From the NCBI GenBank assembly GCA_013152435.1, contig JAADGJ010000122.1:1-55587 (forward strand): a stretch of 55,587 nt of DNA, written 5' to 3'. Under the pieces are notes generated by a model. It ran no database searches, was not told the DNA's origin, and saw nothing but the letters and a program-made list of their open reading frames with translations. A program made the position numbers and the translations under genes. Below, piece after piece: positions 1 to 8,568 of the stretch (position 1 is its first letter; every line of letters starts with the position of its first letter). The stretch comes from Chloroflexota bacterium. GTDB taxonomy: Bacteria > Chloroflexota > Anaerolineae > DUEN01.

Positions 1-1305
1 ACCGGCGATCTGTTGGTCACCCTGTCCGGCCACACGAACGAGGTCATGGGCATCGCCCTGAGCCCGGATGGCTCGCTGCTGGCCACCGCCAGTTGGGATC
101 GGACGGTGAAGGTCTGGGACCTGCCGGCCTCGATCGAGGCTGGTGTCGGCCGGGAGCTCCTCACTTTGGCCGGTCATACCTCGGCGGTCCAGAGCGTCAG
201 CTTCAGCCCTGACGGGGCGCGCCTGGCCTCGGCAAGCTGGGATGGGACGGTGAGGGTGTGGGATATCGGCCCTGAGGGCAGCGCGGAGGGGCACGTGTTC
301 GTCAACGGCGATGCGCCCGGCCCGGCCTATGCGGTCGCCATCGCCCTCAGTCCGGATGGGACCTACCTGGCCGCGGCCAACTCGGATGGGACGCCGAAGG
401 TATGGGACACGGCCACCGGTCAGATGGTGCACGCGCTGTCCGGCCACGGGGATCGGGTCGAGGTCATCGCCATCAGCCCGGACGGCGCAACCGTGGCCAC
501 GGCCGGCCACGATGATGTCATCAAGATGTGGGACACGGCCACCGGGGAGGAGCGATGGACCACCGCCGGCTTCGAGTGTGGGAAATACGAGATCGCCTCG
601 TGCGACATCGCCTTCAGCCCGGACGGCCGATTCCTGGCTGCCGGGGACTCGGCGGGGACGGTGACGGTGTTCGAGCTTCGCGCCGGGCCTGAAGCCTCCG
701 AGCAGCTCCGCATCGCGGCTCACCCGGATGCGATCTTCTCCATAGCCTACAGCCCCGATGGAGCCCGGATCGTCACCGGCGGTTGGGATCGCACGGCCAG
801 GGTGTGGAATGCCGGGACGGGGGAGCGCCTGCACACCCTGGCCGGTCACGATGCGCCCGTCTACGGGGTGGCCTACAGCCCCGATGGGCGCCGCATCGCG
901 ACGGCCAGCCAGGACGGGACGGCGCGCCTGTGGAATGCTGAGTCCGGAAGGGAGGAGGCTATGCTGGTCGGGCACTCCAGCTCGGTCTTCGGCGTCGCCT
1001 TCAGCCCGGACGGGACGCGGATCGCCACGGCCAGTTACGATGGCACGGCGAAGTTATGGGACGTAGAAACCGGTCAGAATCTGCTCACTCTTTACGGCCA
1101 CGCCGGCGCCGTCACGGACGTGGATTTCAGCCCCGATGGGATGCGCCTGTATACCGCCAGCACGGATGGGACCGATCGCGTCTATGTGTTGGATCTCGAA
1201 GCTGCCGTGGCCCTGGCGCGATCTCGCCTGACCCGCCCCCTGACGGACGAGGAATGTCGGCGGTTCTTGCACGTGGATCGATGCCCCTCCGCACCTGGAA
1301 GATAA
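1..1305 (+). CDS. WD40 beta-propeller protein, 5'-truncated by window edge
   Basis: The reading frame is open from the first base, so the N-terminus lies outside the window; a TTG at 13 is only an internal codon. About nine WD40 units are visible, each with a GH near the start, a central SPDG turn and a closing WD or WN, for example [27 protein letters not shown] and YDGTAKLWD. The tail [16 protein letters not shown] resembles the C-terminus of large bacterial proteins in which a WD40 propeller follows an NTPase, kinase or BTAD-type regulatory domain; that is recalled family knowledge. The upstream part probably carries such a signalling module, but this cannot be seen. A propeller of this kind serves as a protein-interaction scaffold. 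No catalytic residues are expected in the visible part. The gene is followed by a repeat-rich spacer rather than an operon partner. Confidence 0.93.
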   Translation, partial: TGDLLVTLSGHTNEVMGIALSPDGSLLATASWDRTVKVWDLPASIEAGVGRELLTLAGHTSAVQSVSFSPDGARLASASWDGTVRVWDIGPEGSAEGHVFVNGDAPGPAYAVAIALSPDGTYLAAANSDGTPKVWDTATGQMVHALSGHGDRVEVIAISPDGATVATAGHDDVIKMWDTATGEERWTTAGFECGKYEIASCDIAFSPDGRFLAAGDSAGTVTVFELRAGPEASEQLRIAAHPDAIFSIAYSPDGARIVTGGWDRTARVWNAGTGERLHTLAGHDAPVYGVAYSPDGRRIATASQDGTARLWNAESGREEAMLVGHSSSVFGVAFSPDGTRIATASYDGTAKLWDVETGQNLLTLYGHAGAVTDVDFSPDGMRLYTASTDGTDRVYVLDLEAAVALARSRLTRPLTDEECRRFLHVDRCPSAPGR

Positions 1306-1410
1306 AGAAACCTCCGATCGGGCTCGTGGTGGGTGCCGTGGGCCGTTTCGCAAATCTCCACCGCGTTGGAGGCACGATCGGGCTGTTCCGGACGGTGATT
1401 GTCCATATCT

Positions 1411-1717
1411 CACTGCCGAGACGCAGAGAGCGCAGAGAAGGCAGGACAGGGAAATGACCTCATTTGAGAGTATGTCTGAAAAATGCCGTTGCTTCTGCTG
1501 TGGGGAGGCCCGGAGGGGCGAAGCCCCTCCGGAAAAAGCCCTTCTTTTGCCTTCGACCTGCCTGGCCTCGGCCTGGGTCCTTCGGGAAGGGCCGAGAAAG
1601 GCAGGTACAGGCCGGAAAAGTGGGATTTCCGTGGAGGGGAGGACCCCTCCACACCTCCCCCTGTGGAGACGGATCTATGAGCCTGACTTCGCGTCCTCTG
1701 CGACTCTGCGGTGAAAA
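1411..1717. repeat. Dispersed repeat copy A with imperfect terminal inverted repeats (MITE-like)
   Basis: The left edge (about 1411-1436, cactgccgagacgcagagag) is an imperfect inverted copy of the right edge (about 1691-1717, read back as ttttcaccgcagagtcgcag). Between them lies a core (1471-1610) shared with 21626-21735, 38622-38756 and 39651-39825. The core has a perfect 10-bp hairpin with a GAA loop at 1510-1532 and a second inverted repeat near 1578-1604 around ccttcggg. Short ORFs through it on both strands are spurious. No transposase is present. Confidence 0.6.
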
Positions 1718-1773
1718 ACGGTGTGATCGACAAGATCAGTGACACTTGTGGGTAATCACCGCTATTCCGGCTG

Positions 1774-1802
1774 TTGCCATGCTCGCATTTTTAGGATATA
1801 CT
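1774..1802 (+). promoter_or_regulatory. Candidate sigma-70 promoter for the LuxR-family gene
   Basis: TTGCCA at 1774-1779 and TATACT at 1797-1802 are separated by exactly 17 bp. The start codon of the next gene is about 270 bp downstream, leaving a long leader (1803-2073) in which I see no clear gene. Confidence 0.45.
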
Positions 1803-2073
1803 CTCTTGGAATCATGTGATTTCCTCGGACGATGGATGAAGGGGCCGCAACGGCGGTGGAGACACGGGCCGTCCCCATCTTCGCCGATGGCTGGCCGTGG
1901 ACACTCTCTGCGGCAGCGGATAGTGATCGTAGCGATCTGCTCGCCCTCACGATCTCACTTCCTACTCCTACATCCCCCCAGCTGTCCGCCTCTCGAGGCC
2001 GTGGTTTGTGGTCCGTCCGTTTTCCGGGCGATCGTCATCGCGACGATCGCGTTTCGACTGATGGAGTCCCAGA

Positions 2074-4779
2074 TTGATCCCTCTGGCATCCGGGCCGCCG
2101 GACTGGCTGGCGAAAACGAAATTTCATCCTCCTTTGCCCCCTGAGGATATCATCCCGCGGCCGCGCCTGCTCGAAGGTCTGAACGAGGCGTTGACGTCAC
2201 ATGCCTTGACGCTGCTCTCCGCGCCGGCAGGATCCGGCAAGACCACCCTGTTGGCGGCGTTCTCGCTAGCTTACCCTGATGTCCCGCTGGCCTGGCTGTC
2301 GCTGGACGCGGGGGACGATGCTCCCACCCCATTCCTGCTCTCCCTCACCACCGCTTTGCAGTCCCTGAGCCCGGGATGTGGCGCGGCGACCCGGGCGCTT
2401 CTGGCGAGCCTCACCGATCCGGCCGCCGAACTGCCGCGCCTGATGGGCGTGCTGATCAACGAGGTGCTGGAGTCACTCCCCGATCCGTTCATCCTGGTGC
2501 TGGACGACCTGCACCAGATCACGGAGGCGACCATTTACGCTTCCCTGGATCACTTGCTCGAACGTCTCCCACCGCAGATGCACCTGGCCATCGCGACCCG
2601 ACGTGATCCGCCCCTGGCTCTGGCCCGCCTGCGGGCGCGCGGCCAACTGGCCGAACTGCATCTGTCCGATCTGCGCTTCGACCTGACGGAGATCGCCCTG
2701 TTCCTGAACGAGAAGCTGGGGCTGGACCTCTCGCCCGCCGATCTGACGGCGCTACAGGCGCATACCGAGGGGTGGGCGGCAGGCCTGCGTCTGCTGGCGG
2801 CCTCGTTGGACCGCATCCCTCCTGAGAAGCGGGCCACCTTCATCGCCCACGCGGCCCAGGCGGATCGCTACGTCTTCGACTTCCTGGCGGAGGAGGTGTT
2901 GAGCCGTCAGGAGCCGAAGGTGAGGGACTTCTTGCTTAGAACCTCCATCCTGCCTGAGCTGACCCCGGCGCTGTGTCAGGCGGTGACCGGACGGGACGAC
3001 GCGCATCGGATCCTCGAGGAGCTACACCGCCGGAATCTCTTCCTCGTCGCGCTGGATCATGGGGCACGGACGGACGATGGGCGATCGGCGTCGCCCCATC
3101 ATCCATCGTATCGTTATCACGCCTTGTTCGCCGAGTTTCTGCGTCAGCAACTGGCGCGGAGGATGCCCGAACTGCCGGCCGTATTGCACCGTCGGGCCGC
3201 AGCGGTGCAGCGGGACCCCGCGCGGGCCCTGCATCATTATCTGGAGGCCGGAGCCTGGCAGGAGGCCGCTCAAGTGATCGAGCGAGTCGGGGAGCAGCTG
3301 CTGCATGAGGGAGCGCTGGACACACTGCGCGACTGGATCACGGCCTTGCCCGCGTCCGCGCGGGAGGAGCGCCCCTGGCTGACCTGTTTCCTGGGCGCGA
3401 TCGCCTCGTACCGGGGGGAGTTCGACCGGGCGCAACGGCTGCTCACACGGGCGCTGGCTGGCTTTGAGGCCACTGGGGATTCCGCCGGACAGGGGGAAGC
3501 CCTGGCGCTGTTGGGCGGCATTGCCAGCGGACTGCACGATGTCCAGCGCGCAGACGAGTTCCTGAAGCGGGCCCAGGCCTATTCTCTGCCGCCCGAGAGG
3601 CGGGCTTTCGTCCACATCAGCCGCGCCTGGGTGGGCGTCTACAAGGGCGATTGGACACAGGTGGATGCGGAGCTTGCTGCCGCGATACAGACGGCGCTGG
3701 CCGCGGAGGATCCGGCTGTGTTCAATGTCCTGGCCTTGCAATTACACGTGCCGTTGATCTTCGCTCCCGGTGGCATCGCCCCGATCGAGCGCTACTGTCA
3801 TCAGGTGTTGGCGCACTTTGGCGAGGGGGTTGGCCTGGCCCAGGCTGGGGCGTACACGCTCCTGGGCAACATTTACGCGCTACAGGCCAGGCTGGATGAT
3901 TCGTATCAGGCGCTGGAGCGTGCCCGACGGATCAATGAGCAGCTGGGCGGGTTCGTCTTCCTGGAAGTGAATATGGACTTTTGCGTCCTGTCCGCCGCCC
4001 TGGTACGTGCCGACTACGGCGAGTTGGAGCGATACTGGCGCGCCCAGTTGCCCCGCTACGAGCGATTGCGTGGCGCTCGAGAGTGGCTGGCCTGTTTCCT
4101 CTATTGTCAGGGCCGCGCGCTTTGGCTGCAGAGCCGCCTCAGGGAGGCTCGGGAGATCTACGCCCGCATGGTGGCGGCCGAGCGGCCCCAGGATGTGCCG
4201 GAGAATCACATCGTCAGGGCGATGATGCGCGCTCTGCTGGCCATAGGCGATCGACGATACCCCGCCGCCGAGGAGGCCCTGCGCCAGGCGGCCGATCTCC
4301 AACGGCACGTGCGTTATAGCCTGCTCTGGGGCAATGCCCGCCTGTTGCTGTCCCATCTCTATTGGCGGTGGGGGCGCTCGGAGGAGGCCCTGGCGGAATT
4401 GCGCCCGTTGCTGACCGAGTACGAGCGGATGTGCATGCCGGGCCTGATCCTGATGGAGGGCGCTGCCATGATCCCCGTGCTGCGCCTGGCGGTCGATCGG
4501 GGCGTGCACGTTTCCTTTGCTCGCCAATTGCTGGATATGCTGGCACAGACGCGCCAATCACGATCCGTCTCCATCACTACCACCGGCAAGATGTTGACCC
4601 CTCGAGAGATGGAGGTGTTGCAGCTTATCGCGCAAGGGGCCAGCAATCGCGACATAGCCGAAGCGCTGGTGATCACCGAACGCACGGTGAAGTCCCATGT
4701 GACCAGCATTCTGAGCAAACTAGGCGTTACCTCCCGCACCCAGGCGGCCGCAAAGGCCCGGGAGATGCGCGTTTTCTGA
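2074..4779 (+). CDS. LuxR-family transcriptional regulator, MalT/LAL type
   Basis: This is a 901-residue ATP-dependent signal-transducing transcription activator. A STAND-type NTPase sits at the N-terminus: Walker [10 protein letters not shown] at residues 50-58 and Walker B ILVLDD at 140-145. The middle (roughly 350-800) is a helical TPR-like sensor region, and the C-terminus is a LuxR helix-turn-helix at 841-901 beginning [11 protein letters not shown]. Length and order match MalT/LAL regulators, which oligomerise on binding ligand and ATP. The frame is closed upstream by TGA at 2059-2061, so the start is the TTG at 2074, with GGAG at 2063-2066 as the ribosome-binding site. The inducer is unknown. 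The gene stands alone, with the WD40 gene upstream and an orphan-gene patch downstream, so its target cannot be inferred from context. Confidence 0.93.
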   Translation: MIPLASGPPDWLAKTKFHPPLPPEDIIPRPRLLEGLNEALTSHALTLLSAPAGSGKTTLLAAFSLAYPDVPLAWLSLDAGDDAPTPFLLSLTTALQSLSPGCGAATRALLASLTDPAAELPRLMGVLINEVLESLPDPFILVLDDLHQITEATIYASLDHLLERLPPQMHLAIATRRDPPLALARLRARGQLAELHLSDLRFDLTEIALFLNEKLGLDLSPADLTALQAHTEGWAAGLRLLAASLDRIPPEKRATFIAHAAQADRYVFDFLAEEVLSRQEPKVRDFLLRTSILPELTPALCQAVTGRDDAHRILEELHRRNLFLVALDHGARTDDGRSASPHHPSYRYHALFAEFLRQQLARRMPELPAVLHRRAAAVQRDPARALHHYLEAGAWQEAAQVIERVGEQLLHEGALDTLRDWITALPASAREERPWLTCFLGAIASYRGEFDRAQRLLTRALAGFEATGDSAGQGEALALLGGIASGLHDVQRADEFLKRAQAYSLPPERRAFVHISRAWVGVYKGDWTQVDAELAAAIQTALAAEDPAVFNVLALQLHVPLIFAPGGIAPIERYCHQVLAHFGEGVGLAQAGAYTLLGNIYALQARLDDSYQALERARRINEQLGGFVFLEVNMDFCVLSAALVRADYGELERYWRAQLPRYERLRGAREWLACFLYCQGRALWLQSRLREAREIYARMVAAERPQDVPENHIVRAMMRALLAIGDRRYPAAEEALRQAADLQRHVRYSLLWGNARLLLSHLYWRWGRSEEALAELRPLLTEYERMCMPGLILMEGAAMIPVLRLAVDRGVHVSFARQLLDMLAQTRQSRSVSITTTGKMLTPREMEVLQLIAQGASNRDIAEALVITERTVKSHVTSILSKLGVTSRTQAAAKAREMRVF

Positions 4780-4920
4780 TTCTCAGGCAAACCGGAACCA
4801 GGAGGCTAGCTGCGGATTTATCGGATTGTCTTTGATTGAATCCATGTGATTTGTGGCCGTCTTTTTTGTACGACGAGCCAGGAACCAAACAGATAGAGCG
4901 CTCGTTTCATACTCTTTTTA

Positions 4921-4966
4921 CCCTCCGGATCGTACCAAAGTACGATGAAAGTGCCGGAGGGTTTTT
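4921..4966 (+). terminator. Rho-independent terminator enclosing an 18-bp palindrome
   Basis: An 8-bp stem, CCCTCCGG at 4921-4928 with CCGGAGGG at 4954-4961, is followed by TTTTT at 4962-4966. The loop contains a second perfect inverted repeat, ATCGTAC-caaa-GTACGAT at 4929-4946, so the RNA could form nested hairpins. It lies about 140 bp past the LuxR-family stop and could end that transcript or act as an attenuator for the downstream patch. Confidence 0.7.
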
Positions 4967-5010
4967 GTATGTTGGGCATACCAACCCTGTCCGGTGCGCA
5001 ATCAGGTGCG

Positions 5011-5112
5011 CAATCAAGAGTAGGGTTCTTACATGGGCAGTCATTCCTCATCGGCGCGGTCTTCTTCGCCATCTTCCTACACTCTGTCAAGCTGAGGAAT
5101 TCCTTGGGGTAA
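5011..5112 (+). pseudogene. Remnant of a small membrane-protein gene (paralogue of 7276-7515)
   Basis: Read from 5011, the frame gives a peptide containing HGQSFLIGAVFFAIFL and ending NSLG before TAA at 5110-5112. The intact gene at 7276-7515 ends with HGQSFLIGAVFFALFL and KSLE. Nucleotide similarity extends upstream to about 5011 and stops there, so only the last third of the gene is present and there is no start codon or ribosome-binding site for it. It is best read as the 3' end of a decayed duplicate. Confidence 0.75.
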
Positions 5113-5185
5113 CCTATTTCACGCATGTGGTCATGTGCTTTCCAATGGATGTTGCTAATCCAAAGTGCCCTATCGGAGGTGAAAA

Positions 5186-6514
5186 ATGCCCATTCCCACC
5201 CCAGCCCAACTGGAAGATATCCCGGTTCCTTTGCCGCAGTGGCTCCCGCCGGGTGTCAGGGACAGCGAAGTAGACCGGCAAAACTGTCGCATTAGCTGGA
5301 ATGCCGCGAGTGCCAATAATCCGGTCGTCGTGGCCAGAGTCAATCGCAGTGGCATGCCCAAAAAGGGCGCCATAGTCGCCGTCGGTGCCAGTTTAGGCTT
5401 CCCCAACATGGCCGAGTGGGGGCTTATCAACAATCCCAATGGTGCGGGCTATGTCATGGGGCTGTATTTCAACAAGAATCTCGGCGGCACAGAGGTCATC
5501 ATGGAGATCGATCCGGCCCAGCCGCCCTTATCTCAACCGATCCCGACCTTTGCAGCATACCCGCCTTTGCAACAGGACCCGAATTCTGACTACTGGCTCG
5601 TCGACGGCTGGGAAGGTTTGAACGCCCCGATGGTTTTGTACGTGCGGGTGAAGGCAGGGGCTGACTACAGGTTTGGACGTCTCATGTTCTGTGACCTCAC
5701 CGGAAGCGTGACAGGCTTGCAAGGCGAGCGGGTGGTGCCGAATTTCGATGCCTACTATTCGAATACAACGAATCGGGCCATGCGGGTCGTGCCCGAGCAT
5801 CCGGCTACCATTCAAATCAAGTATACCTGGCCGCTCGGTGTTTTTGATCCCTTCAATTTTCCAGATCAGACCCCTAGTGCCTGGGAGCTGCGTTGGCAAG
5901 ACTTGCGCGATCCGGCTGACAACTTTACTTTTACCCCTTTGCACAGCAACTCGGGGCCTGACGTGGTTCTCGGGGTGGGGGTGCAAAAGCTGAATCAGCT
6001 GAATCCCAACGTCCACCCTGCGGGCGACGGCTACTTCGTGTACGTGCTACGCAGAGACCAGGCCTTAAATGATCACATCGACTTCTATATCTTCGACTAC
6101 CATCCCGATGACCTCGCCGCCTCAGCCGAGCTTTTGCGCGGCACGGTTCCGCTGCCGCCTCTGGGGCCGCATGAGGCTTACCGTTGGATCGGTGACGATG
6201 AGTCCTATATCGATCCCATGGGGAACCCCTGCATTGCCCTGACCTTGATGAACAGGCCCGGCAACCCCAACTCCGCCCCGGGCGTGGTCTGTGTCTTCGA
6301 GTTTGCCTACATGGGTCTGGCTGGCCCGACTGTCCAGCCTGCCGACACGTCCTTTACCGTAGTAACCCCCGCCGGTTCCTCTGCCTCGCCGCGCAAAGAC
6401 CCCGAGACCCTGACCGTTGTAGATCCAAATGGTGACTTCTGGGTATACATCTTCAACCGCGAATATGAAAACGGTGACTGGCGGCTGCACCGGACCCTGG
6501 CGTGGAGACCATAG
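5186..6514 (+). CDS. Hypothetical protein, 442 residues, no recognised family
   Basis: Translation should be strong: GGAGGTGAAAA directly precedes the ATG at 5186. The product begins MPIPTPAQLEDIPVPLPQWL and has no signal peptide or membrane segment. It is rich in proline, aromatic residues and short hydrophobic strands, consistent with an all-beta fold, and has repeated phrases such as FVYVLRRDQ, DFYIFDYHPDD and FWVYIFNREYENGDWRL. I do not recognise a domain or catalytic motif. The absence of an export signal is odd for a protein that otherwise looks like a surface or structural beta protein; export by a non-classical route or an intracellular shell role are both possible. It sits between two copies of the ATCGTAC palindrome, at 4929 and 6564. 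Composition looks less GC-biased than neighbouring genes, hinting at transfer. Confidence 0.8.
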   Translation: MPIPTPAQLEDIPVPLPQWLPPGVRDSEVDRQNCRISWNAASANNPVVVARVNRSGMPKKGAIVAVGASLGFPNMAEWGLINNPNGAGYVMGLYFNKNLGGTEVIMEIDPAQPPLSQPIPTFAAYPPLQQDPNSDYWLVDGWEGLNAPMVLYVRVKAGADYRFGRLMFCDLTGSVTGLQGERVVPNFDAYYSNTTNRAMRVVPEHPATIQIKYTWPLGVFDPFNFPDQTPSAWELRWQDLRDPADNFTFTPLHSNSGPDVVLGVGVQKLNQLNPNVHPAGDGYFVYVLRRDQALNDHIDFYIFDYHPDDLAASAELLRGTVPLPPLGPHEAYRWIGDDESYIDPMGNPCIALTLMNRPGNPNSAPGVVCVFEFAYMGLAGPTVQPADTSFTVVTPAGSSASPRKDPETLTVVDPNGDFWVYIFNREYENGDWRLHRTLAWRP

Positions 6515-6563
6515 TTTCGGTATCTGATTTCCCATCCGAATATCATACCTCTCCTACCTTCGG

Positions 6564-6581
6564 ATCGTACTAAAGTACGAT
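6564..6581. promoter_or_regulatory. Second copy of the ATCGTAC palindrome, possible operator
   Basis: A perfect 7-bp inverted repeat, ATCGTAC-taaa-GTACGAT, matches the palindrome at 4929-4946; only the first loop base differs, and the flanks cTYCGG and GA are also shared. Here no T-run or larger stem surrounds it, so a protein-binding site is more plausible than a terminator. It lies 75 bp upstream of the next gene's start. Confidence 0.45.
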
Positions 6582-6655
6582 GACTTTGCTGTGAGTTCGG
6601 CGTACTTTCAGACCAACAAACATCTTTTAGTCATTCAATGCATAGGAGGGATCCC

Positions 6656-7189
6656 ATGGAAAAGTTACAGCGACTTTCTGTGTTCGGACTGGTAACTCTG
6701 TTGCTGGCGCTGGCCTTGCTGGCAAGCGTCATCTGGCCAGCGCCCTCGACGGCCCTGGCCCATGGGGGCAAGGGTACAAAATCCGCCCCAATCAAAGCTT
6801 CGGTGAACTTTAGGCTTGAGGTGGTGAAGGTTCTCGAGCACAGCAGTAATAAGAGGGGAATGGGCAGGATAGTATTCAGCGGACCTGCCCAGAATGGAGT
6901 TTTCATCGACGGTGATGGAAAGGTGTATTTCGAGTTTGATCTCGCCCAGGGGGTGGTTGATAGTGGTGATGTCTACCTCTCTGCGGATGTCATCGTCCAT
7001 GCCAAGAAGGGTGTAGGAAGTGGTAGTGTGGTTGGAAGGATGAAAAGCATTCAGGTAGCAGCAACCGGAATAAATGGAGATGGGAATCGGTGGGCAGAGG
7101 GGACAGCCGACCTGGAACTCCTGGTGGAGGCCGGTTACGCGAGGGGGCTCGATTTCAACCTCTTCGATCCGGTAGAAGCTCAAGAGTAG
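6656..7189 (+). CDS. Secreted hypothetical protein, about 177 residues
   Basis: A frame opens at ATG 6638, but AGGAGGG at 6645-6651 lies just before a second ATG at 6656, which I take as the start (MEKLQRLSVFGLV). Residues 9-28 form a hydrophobic signal sequence ending in ALAHGG, a likely signal peptidase I site. The mature part of about 140 residues is predicted to be beta-rich (VNFRLEVVKVLEH, KVYFEFDLAQGVVDSGDVYL), with no cysteines and no recognised domain. It ends DPVEAQE. The palindrome at 6564-6581 sits in its upstream region. The next gene encodes a small two-helix membrane protein, and the two may be co-transcribed. Function unknown; an exported beta-sandwich accessory protein is the most that can be said. 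Confidence 0.8.
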   Translation: MEKLQRLSVFGLVTLLLALALLASVIWPAPSTALAHGGKGTKSAPIKASVNFRLEVVKVLEHSSNKRGMGRIVFSGPAQNGVFIDGDGKVYFEFDLAQGVVDSGDVYLSADVIVHAKKGVGSGSVVGRMKSIQVAATGINGDGNRWAEGTADLELLVEAGYARGLDFNLFDPVEAQE

Positions 7190-7275
7190 CGGAGATGGAT
7201 TGAAGTACCTAGCCGCTAACAGAAGATCTAGGAGACACCAACCGTATTCATCTCACAGCCACTGGGGGCTTTCTC

Positions 7276-7515
7276 ATGTCTTCCACGTACAAAGCCTTGA
7301 CCGCCATCGCAGCCTGGTTTTGCTTCATCAACGCGATGTTGTCCGTGATCGCGCTTCTGGCACTCGGCATCGCAACCGGCGCCTTGATGGGGACCGTCAA
7401 CGATGTCGAATCCGGGAAGCTGTGGTTCTACCGCCACGGGCAGTCATTCCTTATCGGCGCGGTCTTCTTCGCCCTCTTCCTGTACGCTGTCCAGGTACGG
7501 AAGTCCTTGGAGTGA
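7276..7515 (+). CDS. Small two-helix membrane protein, 79 residues
   Basis: Starts at ATG 7276 (MSSTYKALTAIAAWFC) with a weak GGGGG ribosome-binding site. Two hydrophobic segments are visible: about residues 8-36 (ending LALGIATGALMG) and about 57-73 (SFLIGAVFFALFLYAVQV). The connecting loop, about 20 residues, contains DVESGKLWFYRHG. There are no catalytic motifs and I do not recognise a family. A decayed copy of its 3' third lies at 5011-5112, so this gene has been duplicated locally. Its TGA ends at 7515, 14 bases before the start of the alpha/beta hydrolase gene, so the two are probably co-transcribed. Confidence 0.72.
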   Translation: MSSTYKALTAIAAWFCFINAMLSVIALLALGIATGALMGTVNDVESGKLWFYRHGQSFLIGAVFFALFLYAVQVRKSLE

Positions 7516-7529
7516 GAAACGGAGAACTT

Positions 7530-8495
7530 ATGGACAACCAGCGTACTGAACGCTACCGTCAGGCCGAACGCGCCTTGTGGGCGCATTATGGCGTGACCCC
7601 GCGTGAGCGTTTCCTCGACTTGGCAAAGCCCGCGGTTTGGGTGCGGGTCCAGGAGGTGGGCGAGGGTAGCCCGCTGCTTTTCATCCACGGCGGCCCGAAC
7701 GCGGGCAGCACCTGGGCGCCGCTCGCGGCGCGGCTGCGCGATTTTCGCTGCATCCTTCTCGATCGGCCGGGCAGCGGGCTTTCGGAGGTGCTTGATCTGC
7801 GCGTGCCATCGCTTCGCAGCCTGTTGGTCGATACGATCGTCTCGGTCATAGACGCGCTGGAATTGCCCAGAGTAGACCTGATCGTCAGTTCGTTCGGCGG
7901 GTACCTTGGGCTGGAACTGGCGCGCACGCATCCAGAGCGGGTCGGCCGCATGATTCAACTGGGATGTCCGGCTTTTCTACCCGGGATGAAGATCCCCGTC
8001 TTCATGCGTCTGCTCACCATTCCACCGATTGCCCGCCTGATGGGCAAGCAAAAGCCGACCGTTGCTGCTTCCAAGAACATCCTGCGCCAGATCGGTCATG
8101 GGGCTTCTCTGGATGCCAACCGCATTCCGGATGTGTTTCTGGAATGGTATACGGCATTGCAGGCTTACACCGACACCATGGCCAACGAGGTCAGTGGCAT
8201 TCAACAGGCGATGACCTGGCGCGGCCCACGGCCGCAGTCCATCCTCACGTGGGAGCAATTGCGGCAAATAAGGACGCCGACCACGTTTTTCTGGGGCAGC
8301 GAGGACGCCTTTGGCGACGTTGCCCTGGCACAACGGGTTGTGGGGACCATGCCATATGCCACCCTGGAGGTGCTGCCCGGCGGTGGCCATCTGCCCTGGC
8401 TGGATGACCCAGACGGCGCCGCTCGTCACGCACGCGCCTTCCTGCAAATGCCCGTCGAGTCCCTGTTCGAGGCCATCTCCATCCTGAGGGTTTAG
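7530..8495 (+). CDS. Alpha/beta-hydrolase fold protein
   Basis: The open frame extends back to 7200, but homology-like sequence begins at ATG 7530 (MDNQRTERYRQAERALW), preceded by GGAG at 7521-7524, giving 321 residues. The oxyanion-hole motif LLFIHGGPN covers residues 49-57, the nucleophile elbow is VSSFGGYLG with Ser121, the acid is probably the Asp in FWGSEDAFGD, and the catalytic His is in GGGHLPWLDDP. The fold matches proline iminopeptidase, haloalkane dehalogenase and esterase relatives; the substrate cannot be told. The elbow residue two before Ser121 is Val, where a small Gly or Ala is usual. It follows the small membrane-protein gene by 14 bases and precedes an amidase, suggesting a small hydrolytic operon. 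Confidence 0.88.
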   Translation: MDNQRTERYRQAERALWAHYGVTPRERFLDLAKPAVWVRVQEVGEGSPLLFIHGGPNAGSTWAPLAARLRDFRCILLDRPGSGLSEVLDLRVPSLRSLLVDTIVSVIDALELPRVDLIVSSFGGYLGLELARTHPERVGRMIQLGCPAFLPGMKIPVFMRLLTIPPIARLMGKQKPTVAASKNILRQIGHGASLDANRIPDVFLEWYTALQAYTDTMANEVSGIQQAMTWRGPRPQSILTWEQLRQIRTPTTFFWGSEDAFGDVALAQRVVGTMPYATLEVLPGGGHLPWLDDPDGAARHARAFLQMPVESLFEAISILRV

Positions 8496-8568
8496 CTCAA
8501 GGCCAGCCTGTCAAGGCCGAGGAAACCATGGGGAGAGACGCAGTGAGAAGTTGGCCCAGGAGATCATC

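Noticed and set aside
1746-2144. 132-residue plus-strand ORF before the LuxR-family gene
   Set aside because: It overlaps the regulator's start, begins near a promoter, and shows no domain or coding bias.
4836-5273. 145-residue plus-strand ORF
   Set aside because: It runs through a terminator and the remnant in another frame, overlaps the well-supported start at 5186, and has no ribosome-binding site.
8551-8568. TTG start at 8551 for the amidase
   Set aside because: A well-placed AGGAG points to ATG 8569 instead.
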